Notes: a model not told the origin generated them from the letters alone. A stretch of 36,016 bases of DNA from Saccoglossus kowalevskii (GCF_000003605.2 NW_003144786.1:1695110-1731125), one strand, 5' to 3'; positions 12,414 to 24,343 are shown, counted from the first letter of the stretch. Numbers and translations: made by a program.

Positions 12414-12700
12414 ATTTATTTATTTATTTATTTTATAGAAAACATAAATATGCTTCAACGAGAGTGAACAAAAAAAGGATAGATACAGAAAAGCAGTCTT
12501 ATGATACATTTTAATACTTCAGAAATTTCAATTTCCAGATACAGAAAGGGAATTGGGCCAACTAGTAATGTAGCACCATGGATTCTACTTTTGGGATGTA
12601 AAAAATGTTTGTATGAATTATACCGCCTTGGGGTTTTAGCTGAGAAAACGCACGTACATGTAGCTGTGAAAAATACATTCAGATGATGCAACAGACTGTG
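12414..12700 (-). mobile_element. Probable 3' end of a non-LTR retroelement or SINE (minus strand)
   Basis: On the minus strand the segment ends in TAAAATAAATAAATAAATAA, the complement of (ATTT)5 at 12414-12433. Short simple-repeat tails of this type are known from several LINE and SINE families. The preceding ~260 bp is open in one minus frame (78 codons, 12455-12691) and also in a plus frame (61 codons, 12501-12686). The minus product includes KTPRRYNSYKHFLHPKSR, which I cannot assign to a reverse transcriptase or any other domain. The 5' boundary is not visible. It could also be unrelated DNA beside a microsatellite. Confidence 0.35.
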
Positions 12701-13493
12701 GCTTAAACATCACTCATTTTTAGTACAGGAGTTATTAATATATTCCGATACTATGAAGGTGCAACATAAAGAAATATCATAAAAATAAATTACTGAATAC
12801 TGACTTCTATTTAGACTGAGTTAGTGTTTAATTTATTGTGTCAGTCAATTGATCGATCAATCACTCACTTATAAATAATTAATTAGTGTAAACCATTTTC
12901 CCTGCTAGCCATGTTTGCGATTTGATAATTTCAATGCATGCTGGAAGCTTTAAAGTGACACTAGTCAGAACCGCAAATGTGAGCATTCTTATGTTCTATT
13001 GCTGTTCTTTCTGGTTGGTCTGTATTACAACATTTGCATTATGTGCTATATAAGTGATGCGCAGTTCAAAACATAAACATTGTTCATGGTCATAAATATA
13101 TTACTTTATCATTACGTAAAACCTGCATATGCGTGGTTCTGGCGTCAGTATCTCTTTCAGACTGTCTCTCTGATTTTCCACTGGCTCTCGAGATTTCGAG
13201 TTTACTTTTATTTGATTCAAATTACATGTACATGGTAATAAACAAACCTTGTTCACATGTGCTGAAAAACTGTGAACTAGATCGCTTTGTTAACATTCCT
13301 CATAACTGGGCTGAACCTGTGTTTTATTTTGTGTGTTGCAGTGGATTATATTTAGTATTCACACATATTCATGCCCTATCCACCAACTATTGGGTTGTCG
13401 TTAGAGGGCATTGTTTTAACCCTGTGACCTTGTTCAAAGTATCCTACCAACCAGGATTGTAGGGTGAAAGACCAGTACTCTGACTCAATCTAA
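12701..13493. other. Non-coding stretch; contains an unrecognised 109-codon ORF
   Basis: A perfect 14-bp palindrome ATTGATCGATCAAT lies at 12848-12861. The plus frame at 13133-13462 is 109 codons and tied for the longest in the window, but its composition (many Cys, Phe, Leu and Tyr) and lack of any motif argue for chance. An acceptor-like pyrimidine tract ending TTGCAG lies inside that frame near 13321-13341. Confidence 0.4.
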
Positions 13494-13518
13494 CCCAGCC
13501 CAGCCCAGCCCAGCCCAG
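13494..13518 (+). repeat. (CCCAG)5 microsatellite
   Basis: Five perfect copies of CCCAG. It is one of the few G+C-rich patches in the window. Confidence 0.95.
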
Positions 13519-13564
13519 CAAGGGTTGATATTGGATTGTTCTGTTCACACATATTTCTCAACAG

Positions 13565-13594
13565 TGGGTTAATATTAACTCTGGTTCGAACCCA
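13565..13594. repeat. Hairpin with a B-box-like loop edge
   Basis: GTGGGTT at 13565 pairs with AACCCAC ending at 13594. The right side contains GGTTCGAACCC, a perfect match to the RNA polymerase III B-box, and the left contains the palindrome GTTAATATTAAC. No good A-box and no cloverleaf is found at the proper distance, so a tRNA gene is not called. Confidence 0.45.
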
Positions 13595-13603
13595 CATTTT
13601 GCT

Positions 13604-14830
13604 ACATTGACGCATTATCTCCCTCATCTGACAAATGGTATGCCCCTTATCTTACCTCTGCACCAAGCATACCGGTAGTTGATATAAATTTGAATTATCA
13701 TAATCAGTACGAATGGCAAAAATATGCCTAACAAAATACAATTTGCAGTGAAACTATTAAATGAGGCCATGAAAATTTGTCTCCTGAATTTGATTGTTTT
13801 TCAATCCATTGCATATCCCTTTGGCGCTGTTAGAAATTCTTTCACGGAAATCTGGTTATTTCTCTCTTTAACTTGTATTGGGTTGCCTCCCTGAGGGGTA
13901 TGATAAATGAAAAAAAAATAGCCAATATGAATTATGTTTTTGTTTACCGATTTTTTTTTTTTCATTTTCAGTGCAGTTTTGAATAAGAATCTATCACTTT
14001 TTCTAAAAAAATATTTATTTATTTATATAGTTAAAATATTGGCAGTGAATTGTATACTGTAAAAAAACGAAAGAATAGCAATGCCAAATCATATATCTGC
14101 TAAAATAAAATAAATTGCTAAAATTGTGTTCATGTATATTCTTTAAATAAAATAAGCCCCAATTTTATGTAACCCTGTTGTATCTCGACTAAGCAAAAAT
14201 TTGAACTTATTTACTTGAATAAACTTGGGCCTCATCGTGGGATTCATTCATTTGAGTATGATCCAATTATATTAAGGTTCATGTCCAGACTAGTAAGCAG
14301 TAATAGTTCAAGCCCACGCTCTGTTATGCAGGAATAGCCGTGTTTATCATGCTTCACTTCATTTGAAATGGTATATTCTCAGCCATGTTGTATGCCTTGA
14401 GGTCTATGTATCTTTCTCCCGCAGATTTTATCATGTGTTGTATTTGGTTTATAATAATTTGTTTTTATTGTGGTTCTATTCTTGGACTTCATATTTCATG
14501 CTACATATTTACCTACTAAGTCTTGTGTTACTTTTGCAATTGAAAGAATGTTGAATCACGTACCAGTACTATGGGAAAACCCATTGGGTATGCTCAGATA
14601 TGGTATTTTAGTGTGTACAAGACATTTGCTCTCTGCAATTACACTTGTTTGGATTGTGTTGGTGTAATTGAAGAATGATGCAGATGAAAACAATTTTTTG
14701 GAAAGCAGTTGCATTATTTTTGTTGTTGTTTTTATCATGTTCTTGTGATACCAAGTGTTCCAATCATGTCATTTTTTTTCTCTATTCTTTTTTTGTGTGT
14801 CTAAATTAAATGACTTTAGTCATCGGCTTA
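13604..14830. other. AT-rich non-coding stretch
   Basis: No recognisable gene. A T12 run is at 13951-13962. Short overlapping frames of 60-65 codons near 14363-14738 run on both strands and look random. On the minus strand a GCAGAG|GTAAGA donor-like site near 13655 follows about 35 open codons. This is a weak exon possibility only. Confidence 0.45.
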
Positions 14831-14966
14831 AATAATATGAGGTTGTTGCGAAAATATGTGCTAAGACAGTACAGTGGAGTATCAACCAATACCCAGCAGA
14901 AGCTGATGCGACCTTGTACTGTCTGAGCACATACTTTGCGTTATCCTTGTAATAACCTTATTATTA
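14831..14966. mobile_element. Foldback/MITE-like element, copy 1
   Basis: The element is a long interrupted palindrome. Outer arms: AATAATATGAGGTT at 14831-14844 against AACCTTATTATT ending at 14965. Inner arms: TATGTGCTaAGACAGTACA at 14855-14873 against 14915-14933, matching at 18 of 19 positions around a ~41-base loop. No coding capacity. The outer ends are shared with the element at 32169-32280, so it is probably a dispersed non-autonomous family rather than a single hairpin. Confidence 0.7.
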
Positions 14967-15134
14967 TGCACTTTTCAAACCAGCTGTGCGTGAAATGATG
15001 AAAATTATTAGAATATTCTCGCTATGAACTTCATTTTCAAAAGGGTCACCATCTTAGCAATACCATTTCAAATTTGGGATGCGCATTACCTAATATCGTA
15101 GAATGCTTATACCTTGTGCAATACTACAAAATTA

Positions 15135-15176
15135 CAGTAACTTATGGGTGATACAGTGACATATGTAAAATAATAC
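15135..15176 (+). repeat. Dispersed short repeat, copy 1
   Basis: GTAACTTATGG, then GATACAGTGACATATGTA and AATAATAC, closely resembles 31607-31648 and, over its second half, 32545-32565. The family is not identified. It lies downstream of the candidate minus-strand exon, in what would be its intron. Confidence 0.65.
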
Positions 15177-15269
15177 CAAGTATGTATCAAATATAAGGGT
15201 AATGAATATGAAAATACACATAATAATACACATGGACACAAACAAGAGATAATGTAACCTCAGACTCAC

Positions 15270-15389
15270 CTGCATTTTGTATTTCTGAAAATTTACATTA
15301 TTGATTTCATGATCATCTCTCAGTTTGCTTGATTTTGCATATATCACAGTGGATGCATACTCCTCTAGTTGGTAAATCCTTGATAATAC
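15270..15389 (-). CDS. Candidate internal coding exon, unidentified (40 codons)
   Basis: On the minus strand, an open stretch of 120 bp ends in CAG followed by the consensus donor GTGAGT (complement at 15264-15269). The encoded peptide starts VLSRIYQLEEYASTVIYAKS and ends NNVNFQKYKMQ. It is hydrophilic and charged, unlike most short frames in this window. An AG acceptor at 15390-15391, after GTGTTGTTTTCCC, would give an exon of exactly 40 codons with both introns in phase 0. The acceptor is weak because four A or G bases separate the pyrimidines from the boundary. The frame stays open well upstream, so another acceptor is possible. I do not recognise the protein, and no partner exon is seen. 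A chance combination is a real possibility: an exact CAGGTGAGT is expected only about 0.3 times in a window this size on both strands. Confidence 0.22.
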
Positions 15390-15449
15390 CTTTTGGGAAA
15401 ACAACACTATTGTGCTTGAGGTGATTTCAGATAGATCTCTCCTCAGCAG

Positions 15450-15700
15450 GATCCAGTATATAACTCATCATGAAAACGGCTTTTATTGACATACTCAATC
15501 CAAGACTGCTTTATCACTCTGATAATGCCATGGCCATCAATACAGATGCTGAAAACACATGGCACGACTTTACTCTTTCTACAGTCTCAATGTTTTTAAA
15601 ATGCTCCAGACAGTTCTTAATTCAGATATCTCAACTTGTGTTCAGACCACAACTGACTGCAAGATTCTGATTGATTAATAAAGTTTATATTTTATTAATC
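15450..15700 (+). other. Possible terminal exon or small ORF with poly(A) signal
   Basis: A pyrimidine-rich tract ending CTCAGCAG at 15449 resembles a splice acceptor. It is followed by a 66-codon frame (15470-15670) beginning MKTAFIDILNPRLLYHSDN and, 7 bp after the stop, AATAAA at 15677-15682. An in-frame TAA stands just before the ATG, so this would be the end of a transcript with a short ORF or a non-coding RNA. AATAAA is common in AT-rich DNA, so the evidence is weak. The protein is not recognised. Confidence 0.15.
15673..15700. repeat. Perfect 10-bp AT-rich hairpin
   Basis: GATTAATAAA pairs with TTTATTAATC across an 8-base loop. A further direct copy of TTATTAATCT follows at about 15714-15722. 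Confidence 0.7.
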
Positions 15701-15724
15701 TAAGTTTATTATTTATTAATCTTT

Positions 15725-17786
15725 TATAAAAACATTTCCTGGCTTTGCGAACAGATTGGTTTAACAACCAGTGAGCAATCTTTTTATTTAGATTGTATTA
15801 TATGCAATAGTAGACAAAATTTACCCGTGTCCAGCATCAGACTGATCATAGTTTTTATCTTGCCATCTGTGAACAACCACTTGCCTGGCTTAAGCTGCAT
15901 GTACTAGTATTACATGTCGCATTTTGAAAATGGTGTCTTGGCAAAGGAAAGAAAACTGTTGATCATGTTTTAGTGATGATAACAATATTCTTATTATCAT
16001 GAGGAAAAAGCTGAATCATAGTTGTAAAAGTAACCAGTAATCTCTTCTCTTCCTCTTTGCAATCAAATAAAAACCATATTACATCAGAATGTGAAACCAC
16101 ACAGGATGTTTGTCTCACTCAGTGTTGAAGCTATCAGTAAAAGTAACCTAAGTTTAATCACTTCTATCTGTGTATCCATCTACAATAAGACAGTCAATTT
16201 TTCATTTTAGTTTCATGGTTTACAGTGCTGCCGGATATGTATAGATTTCATGGACATTAAATTTAAAATAATAGTTGTTGGTGCTGAACAGATATGTGGT
16301 ATCAGTTATCTGCCTTTACCCCTCATCACATCCAGGTCAATAGTAATGAGTTTAGTCACCCTGATTCTAAGGAGTTACTGATTTAAAATCGGGGTTGGGG
16401 TGGGGGCATGGCTTTGTTGGAGGCATTGATTTTTTGACAGTATTTTATTCACATGTGCTTGACGAAAATGTATATTTCTTTCTTTTTTCATGTAGTTGTC
16501 AGCATTGTTTTTCCTCTCTTAACTGCATTCATTCTCCCCACTAAATCCTCCAGTTTCTCCCAAAGTTTTAAAATGGACAACTCCTTAAATGAGAGCGGAC
16601 ATCTGGTTTTCTAGGAAGCCATTTGGAAATAAAGCCTTACAAGTATATCTGTTACTAGCTTTCTATCATCAGAAGATTCATTAACCTTCTGTATAATGTT
16701 AGGTCCATGTGAGAATACCATCGGACTGTATACACATGTAATTCTCATAATAACGTCAAATATATTGTATCTGTCCAAATTGCAAGGGAGTATTAGAGAC
16801 CTTCTTGTCAATGCTCATTGATATGATCACTCCCTTAAACCACGTATTTGAGTTACTATATATATCATCTTTACCAACTCTTTGATCTGCATATTGAAGA
16901 GTTAACATAGCAAAAACCTGATCAGTATTGTTTTAGAATATGGGCATCGATTGTCAGAAATATTTCTTTGAAGAATATCTGTCATATTCTATGAAAGTTT
17001 ATGTCCATTTGTAGATTGAATGATTCAACTCTCAAAGGGGAAATTGAAAGCAATTCTCCAATAGTAAACCAACTGTTGCATTTATTATATAATAAAGACC
17101 AGGCTATGTAATTTATATCAGTGCATGTAGTATTAATAGAGTGAATACATTATTTGAGTAGCAAATTCTTGCATATGGGGTTTATACTTGCATGAATTAT
17201 TACACCATGTTGTTTTATTCAAATCTATCCTAGCTGTTACTTAGCTGGCTGCTGATACATATCACTATAAATATTTAAGTGAGAATAGTTTTCAGGACAC
17301 TAGAGAGCTGGATTGCTTACATTCAAATAAAAATAAAATACCCAGATGGTCTAAATCAGCCTTTGAGATAGGGTTTCTTAAATGAGTCTACAGTAAACTT
17401 GACCTGGATTTGCTCCAGTAGAGGAGGAACAAAAGTCGTTTGCTTAATTCTTTAAACTGGTAAATACATTCTGAATTGGTCCGTTGACACCATTATGTTT
17501 AACAAACTGAATAAGTACCAATTTAACGAATAAAGGACGCAAGAGTCAATTTTTTCTCCTGATCTCTTTGCAGTTGTTGTCATGGTATGTAGTTTCATAT
17601 TGATGGGAATTCCATGTATTCAAAATGGAAGCTCACTGCTAAGTGCTTTTCACTTGGGCTGAGCAGTCACAAAACTAATTGGTAATAAGCGTTAGCATAT
17701 GTATGTATGTGTAGTATGTATGTACTCTGATCTGTATGTTGTATGTACATGAAGAAACATTTCAAACAATGAATCTGTTCTGTATG
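15725..17786. other. Non-coding stretch, no gene seen
   Basis: At 16102-16119 there is an 18-base exact match, on the plus strand, to the tRNA-like head of the SINE at 17787-18035. A G-rich patch (three runs of 4-5 G) lies at 16391-16406. GTAT repeats occur around 17697-17745. The remaining sequence has no recognisable content. Confidence 0.5.
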
Positions 17787-18035
17787 TTTTTTTATTTGTT
17801 TGTGCTAGACAAAATTTCCAGACATTGAATCCACTGCTGTCTCTCCTGATAGTTGTTTGTTTTTAGTTGTTGTTGCAAGTGCATGTGTGAGCCAGTCTCC
17901 CAAACCAAATACTGTGTGTTTGGAAGGGAGAGCAGAGTGTACTCTGATTTATACTGAATAAACATTCGGATTGAGAATCTAACCAACAACCTCCATGAAG
18001 TGAGACAAACATCCTGACCACTGTACGATCACAAT
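17787..18035 (-). mobile_element. tRNA-derived SINE (minus strand)
   Basis: Read on the minus strand, the 5' part is tRNA-like: TCGTACAGTGG (A-box position, complement of 18018-18028), then TCAGGATGTTTGTCTCACT, then GGTTAGATTCT (B-box position, complement of 17974-17984). A-box start to B-box end is 55 bases, exactly the canonical tRNA spacing. The order resembles tRNA-Glu (AGTGG, then AGGAT, then TCTCAC), but both boxes are mutated and the stems are decayed, so it is not a working tRNA. A ~170-bp unrelated body follows and ends in an A-rich tail ACAAATAAAAAAAC (complement near 17787-17800). Head, body and A-rich tail are the layout of a SINE. No clear target-site duplication is seen. The minus frames read across it are by-products. 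Confidence 0.7.
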
Positions 18036-18036
18036 T

Positions 18037-21000
18037 ATTTTCACTGAAAGAGTAATTCTGCAAACTTAAATCAAGTGAGAACAATTTGATGGTCATACTC
18101 CCTGCCTGTTCCCAACTAACCTATCCTGGGAATTCACCATTGCATTCTGGGAAAATTACTCAGTGTTGTGTACATTTTGTTTTCAGATTAATATTGTGTT
18201 TTCTATTGTTGTTTTAATCCACAGAGTATATTTGCTGTAAGGCTTATCTAATGAGTGTAGTTCTCTCCTTTTAATGTGATTCCCAACTACTGACAACATC
18301 GGCATCAACGAAAGGCTTTATATGCAATCTGTTATGAAAATTCTTTAATAACAGTGAATGCAAACTGCTGGATACTGTTCAATTTAGTGGGTTTCAACAT
18401 TTCTGTTCTCAAAATTCCATTTTTATTCTGATAATTCCATTTTTATCCTGTAGAGATGAAGATGTATTATATAAAGCATTTCTTACTGTTGTGAATTTCC
18501 ATTCCAGATATTAAGAGTTTTGCTAATGCATTTATTAAGCCTGTGCCTCAAGGCTTTATATCCCTTCGCCATGTGCACTAGACAGAGATATTGGTAGAGT
18601 GTTCCCTCAGGCGTGTATATGTGTCCATTCACTATCTTTAAAATAAGTATGATTGTGTTTATATACATTAACTATATAAAATGTCTTATGCTCAAATCTT
18701 CTATATAATGCATTTATGTAATTTGCATTGAAATTGTTTAATGTAGCTTGTAGAAGTCCACCATAGAAATGCCAATTTAGTTATCTAATCACATAATTTA
18801 TTTTAGAATTAATGTTTAGGTAGGTTAGGGGTCTGTACATGTATGGTGTAGTTTTGTTTAAGTTTCTTCATGGTTTTGTTTTGAAATATTATTCAGATTA
18901 GAATGATTTACCCAAGTAATGTTATTCAAAATAATGGCATATATGCAATTTCAGTATTTGGTTGAAGCACCTCTCTCTCCAAACTCAAACCAAAAAATGA
19001 CCATACTTTACATAAACACATACCGGTACTGCTAATGGAGTAAATATGGTATGCATCCCATTGCTGTTTTTTTTTTTTTAATACTGTACATGTGTTATGT
19101 CCTGGAGGTTCATTTCATTGAATATTGAGTAAATTAGCCTCCAAAAATAAATGAATGAATCAACAATAAATTAAATGTGTTTTCTGAATTTCAAAATCTG
19201 ATTAAAATTGATTTAGGTATTGGCTCAATATTTTTTTTTTGGCGTGTATTATTTGTTCTTATTTTTGTTTTATCTATTAGGGGGATATTTCCTTTTTTCT
19301 GTATCAGATTTACTGAGTTTACGTGAATTACCTTACATAAGGCTTTTCAAAACTTCAAATAGTATATTAGGGAATATAATTTGAAATGTACATGCAACCA
19401 CCTAAAATCTATTGTAGGGACTATAGTTTAAGAAAAAATTGGTAATTAAGTCAGTAAAATCGTCAACTCATGGAATGAATCTTAAGTGGAAAATCATCCC
19501 CAAAGCCACAAAAACATTTCTTCTATACTGTGCCTGACTGTTATTGTACGTTTGATGTTGTGTCTTCGTTTACACTTACATGTACATTTTGCTATTTCTA
19601 CAATGTTCTTAGATGACAAGAAACTCATCGATCATTACAGTTTTCATTTATTGCTCTGTTGTATTGCACTTCATACAGTAGCTCAATCTGTACAACCTTA
19701 ATGTGACCTTTACCATCAGTGGTCTCAACCATTTGACAGTGGCTTTTTAACATAACTGACCTTTAGGATCACTGAGCATACATGTAATGCTTACACTACA
19801 GCAAATCCATCATTGTCTAAGTCTACATGTTGGTTGGCTATATATCATAGGCACGCTTCTCACACTACTTGTTCAGTCGTGCATGGTATCTGATGTGGTG
19901 CATGACTGCCGAGAATAACAATCAAACTAGCATGAAATGTGTTTATAATTAATTTAATAAATATTTAATTTGAATTGAAAAAGGATTAAGACAAGATTGT
20001 ACAACATGATTCCCATGTATTATATGGTGGTTGTGAAATTATGTACAGTTTGTGTCAAGAGTTTTCCCCGCATTCTTTCACAAAGTTGTAAATGTTGGAA
20101 CACGTTGAATCACTCAGGTGGAAACTATTCATTGTTGTTGGTCATGTCTGGATATTTATTCATATGGTACATATATATGGAATTTACAGTAATACATAGC
20201 ATGTTTTTCCACCAAGCAGTTTCCAAGTGATTTCACCTAGAGTGGTGTAAATTGTGTTCATAGGTGTGGCCTATATTGTGCCTATTATACTGTAAAACTG
20301 ATTGCGTCATGCATTTATTGTCGCATATTTGCATCCACATTTCAACTACCATAGTGATGATGTAAACTTTTTCCACAAAAATACAAGCATGCCCACATGT
20401 CTTTGAGATCATTTCTTGCAATGATCCTTCATTGCAAGTACAAAATACCATGATGTGAACCAGTCTATTCAAGGCCCAGTGTGTTGTGCTAAAATTTGCT
20501 TTCAAAATGTGCAACTGTAATATGATAATTGCAAATGTTAGTAAAAGGTGGCTCAAAATCATTAATTAATTAATCAGTCAACTAATCCTTTTATTAAGAT
20601 TGTTCATTAGAAATATTCTGTTAAAAACATGGCTAGACAATAAGAGTAGTCAATGGTCTGAGACAAGTAAAATTGCCCTTTTGACAACTGATTAGTACAT
20701 TGTAACTCACTTACTTTAACAGACATACAACATACATTTTTAACGAGTGAGTTTAATACTTAATATCAAGCCCTGAAAACTAAATCTCCCATTTTGTAGC
20801 ATAAACTGTGGTTTCAATATATTTGAATATTAGTCTCAGCTGTACATGTAAGAGACTACTGCATATTTAATACAGGAAATATGATACTTCATTGCTAATA
20901 GTACTTAGTACTCACATTTAACAGATCTTCAAATGTGTAAAGTGTTGTGTACATGTACTTTAATGTCGACTATAGAATCAATGGTTATACCAAATCCGTC

Positions 21001-22000
21001 TCAAATTTAAAAAGAGGTGTGTGTGGAATCTCATGTTTAATGCTTCATATGCGATTTTCAATACTAATAAATACAGTGCAATAACATTTTCATTTCAATA
21101 GCTACAAAAATATGCAATAAATCATTTGGTAGCTGTGATCTAGTCCATATGTTGTACCCAAGAGAGAATAAATTCACATTATTGATATTGCCAGTAATTC
21201 TGTTATATATCGATAGGTTTTTCCCCCACAATATATTCCTACTGGTTATACAGTTTATAGCCCATTCAGTTGTATTCACTTAATGAAAAGCTGCTGACAA
21301 TATAAAACTGAAAGCGAAATCAATACAGGCACACATCCAGGGATAGCTGACAGGAGATGATTTGTATACAATGGGCTAAACCATTTATTCATCAGGAGGG
21401 GAACTGTCGAGTGGATGCTTCCTTCCTTCTTGTTCATTATTGCAGTGAATTTGAGGTTATAGTTCTTATAATTTTACTTGTGCTACATCTAACCTATGCC
21501 AGTCATGTTTAAATCTTGCAAAACGCTTCTTAGTGAATGTGCACTAGATACATTAATTCTTCTTCCCATCTGTCCCTCTAAGCATACCAACTACCCCTTA
21601 GAATAACTAGATGATTCCTTAATTTTTTTAATAATGTCAGTTTTAATCATCCATGCATATTTAAAGTCTTGATTTCAATATACATTTATATAAGTTTTGT
21701 ATTGACTAGTAATGACATGCATCATGATTGTAGCTCAGTATGGAACCATTGAATTGTGTCACCATATAAACCAATTACTGTGTGTTTGTGTAATGAATTC
21801 TATTGAATAAGAAACAGGGAAAAATACCCTATTTCCTGTATTAATCTTACGCAAGTGCTTTTTTGTTTCCAGTAAAAAGTTTAGCTTTTATTGGATTTGT
21901 AAAGCGAAAAATTACACTGATTGAGATCCAATTACACTTAGTTGTCTATAAATTATAAGACAGAGTATTTTACATTCAAGGTACATTTTGTATCTGTTAG
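18037..22000. other. Non-coding stretch, no gene seen
   Basis: It contains a two-copy 20-bp tandem repeat of AATTCCATTTTTATTCTGAT at 18413-18452, poly-T runs near 19067-19079 and 19231-19240, a POU octamer at 18721 and 20327, and TACATGTA at 18836, 19577, 19779, 20843 and 20950. The 109-codon minus frame at 20233-20562 shows no domain and is rejected as a gene. Confidence 0.5.
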
Positions 22001-22073
22001 TTTCACGTAGTCAGGAGATGAACCAATTAGTGCACTGCCCTCCATTGAAATGGATTCGAATTGGGCCGATCAA
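22001..22073 (+). other. tRNA-like relic
   Basis: TAGTCAGGAGA at 22008 fits the A-box pattern at 9 of 11 positions. GATTCGAATTG ending at 22063 fits the B-box at 9 of 11, the two changes keeping a base pair. Their spacing is 56 bases against 55 in a standard tRNA. Acceptor-arm pairing is poor (about 4 of 7). A nested hairpin, TCCATT-ga-AATGGA inside CCAATT-AATTGG, lies at 22023-22064. It may be a decayed tRNA, the head of a SINE, or chance. Confidence 0.3.
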
Positions 22074-24343
22074 AAGGTTTGTACCATCAAGTTATGAACA
22101 CCTACAATGTTCAGATTCAGCTGATATTCTCATCATCACGTTTTAATTACAGGCATTGTCATTGAGCTTGTATCTGTCAATCAGCTAGAAAAGCTGAATT
22201 TGTGGTTTATAAGAATCCGATTCTATTTCATATAGCAATGGAATAAATCTTGTACTAGTAGAAAAATCCAGATTTTCTCTTTCAACTGTAAATTCCTATC
22301 AAACCGCTCAGTTATTTATACTCTAGGATATTTTCATACTGCAAGGATTTTTTCTGTGGTTGTGCAAGACTGTACACAATGGTGTGTATATATAATATAC
22401 TTGTATTTGCATTTAGATGATGTATTATTATTTGACAACGTTGAATTCAATGGAAACAAAATTTGTGTGCATATCGCTGACAATGAGATGGATGATGCAC
22501 ATGACATGGTTACTGTGTATCATCAGTGTCACTCACATTTCTCATGTTAATATCATTGTTCATTCAGTCAATGTGTTTAACTTGCACATACAGATACTTA
22601 TGGAGACCTGAAAACTACATCTCTGTTAATAATTTGGTAATTAATATCTCTCACGCATCACAATAAACTTTTTAGTAATTTACTGACGCTTTTTATTCCT
22701 GCACAAATTTTGGCGTCACATTTTGCATATTTGTATGGATTTTTTCTATATTTATGTGGTTAATTTTATACTAAATAGGCATAATTTTTTATTGGCTACA
22801 AGATCATAGTGAAAGGTGGCAAACGAGAACTTCGAGACTTGTTCAGAAGTTTGAATATTTCACAGAGCTTGCTCGAATTAGCTTTTCAGAATAACCACTC
22901 ATTATAATCTCTTAAAATCTAAAAAAAATTCTCTCTTTCACAGCATCTGAACAAATCAATCAAATAAGATATACAATATTATTGGGATTAATGTTTAATA
23001 ATTGGTATACTGTAAATAACAGGTGTTTGTGACAGTTCAGTTGACATGAACACTGCGCTGTAAATGGTTGATCATCAGATTTATATTACTCTGGATCTGA
23101 TACAAGAATTCCAATTTTTGAAGCATAAGCAATTTATAAAAATTGGCTGTATACATGTATGCATGTAAATGTTTGTAAAAGCTTGGCTTTGAACAGTAAT
23201 GGAGGGTCAAGCGATAGATGTCATACCATGGTTGTTTTCGTCATTGACGTATTCTCGGCAGACATTATGATGAAATCATTGCACTAGTTGTTTTAGTGAA
23301 AAGTGACAACAAAGTATTCTGTAAAGTTTTGTGTAATGTGCTCTGATTTACCAAACCTTGTACCTTGTCATGGTATATCCAAATAAATGTTCCTGACTTA
23401 ATACTTTGTTCACCATTATGCTACATTAATTTATCAGACTAAAAGTCTGCATGTATCATTTATCATGCATATAAACCAAAAAATAAGGAATTTATACTAG
23501 TTTATGTGCTTCTATAGCAAAAAATATAGTAAAGAAGACTTGTTTTGGTTTCTGTTCCAACCAGAAGTTCAACTTTGTTATTTATCTCCTTCATTCAGAC
23601 TAATACAAAATTGACAAAATCCATTTCATATGCGTGTATGTCTATGTATTATTATGATTTGAGCCAAATCTCACAGCATGTTTACTTACTAGCACAAAAA
23701 TATAAATTAATGAAAAACGACAGAACATAAACAATGGTGTCTCAGGATTCCTAGGTGAAATTCTTTGATTTGATGGGTTCCCCTTTAAAGGACCATGTCA
23801 TGCACCCTGGCTACATGTTAATCCTTCTTGTCTCTGTGCTGGATTCCATTGAACTGTAAATCCTAAATATCTATGTGTTGTGTATTTAATATAATGATCT
23901 GATTGTAATCGGTTGTAGATGTTTGTTCGCTTATAGTTTTGGTTGCTATGACATCTATCACATCCAGACAGCTTTTCTTTTAGAGCGCACTGTATTAGAA
24001 AGTGGCCAGATTGGTTGCTGTTCTAGCTAGATCTGAATGCGACTTGCATGTACATGTAGTTGGTCAGTAAAATGTTAGAGGTGATTTCACCTGCAACCAA
24101 AAAAAACAGTAATCAGTTCGATATGAACTAGCACCTTTTTTTGGCAAACAGTTCTGTTATTGACCAATAAGGGAGAAACCTTATGCTCCATACATGTCAA
24201 CTGAAGTTAATTGCATTTGCTGTCATGTGAAACATGTTAGTTGTAGAAGAAGGTTATAACAGCTGTGATGAGTTGATATGGGGGTGATGGCCATCTGACA
24301 GGTGTTTATGTATATAATACTACTATGGAACATCTTCTATACA
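22074..24343. other. Non-coding stretch, no gene seen
   Basis: Only short overlapping frames. A POU octamer ATTTGCAT is at 22405, a near X-box at 23942-23955, a CAGACT-aaa-AGTCTG hairpin near 23438-23452, and TACATGTA at 23152 and 24051. No family is recognised. Confidence 0.5.

Noticed and set aside
13133-13462. 109-codon plus-strand ORF
   Set aside because: Tied for longest in the window, but Cys/Phe/Leu/Tyr-rich, without domain, and length not surprising over 36 kb in six frames.
13517-13603. tRNA gene suggested by a perfect B-box and a 7-bp acceptor-like pairing (AGCAAGG with TTTTGCT)
   Set aside because: No fitting A-box or anticodon arm of 7-base loop; two of the seven pairs are G-T; the left side overlaps the (CCCAG)n repeat.
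16391-16406. G-quadruplex candidate
   Set aside because: Only three G-runs of four or more; a fourth is missing within normal loop distance.
19665-19680. miR-92-like seed TATTGCACTT
   Set aside because: Only the first ten bases match and no precursor hairpin surrounds them.
20233-20562. 109-codon minus-strand ORF
   Set aside because: No recognisable motif, no splice or promoter context; likely chance.
22683-22717. TGACGC/GCGTCA inverted pair
   Set aside because: Arms of six bases around a long loop are expected by chance in this length of DNA.
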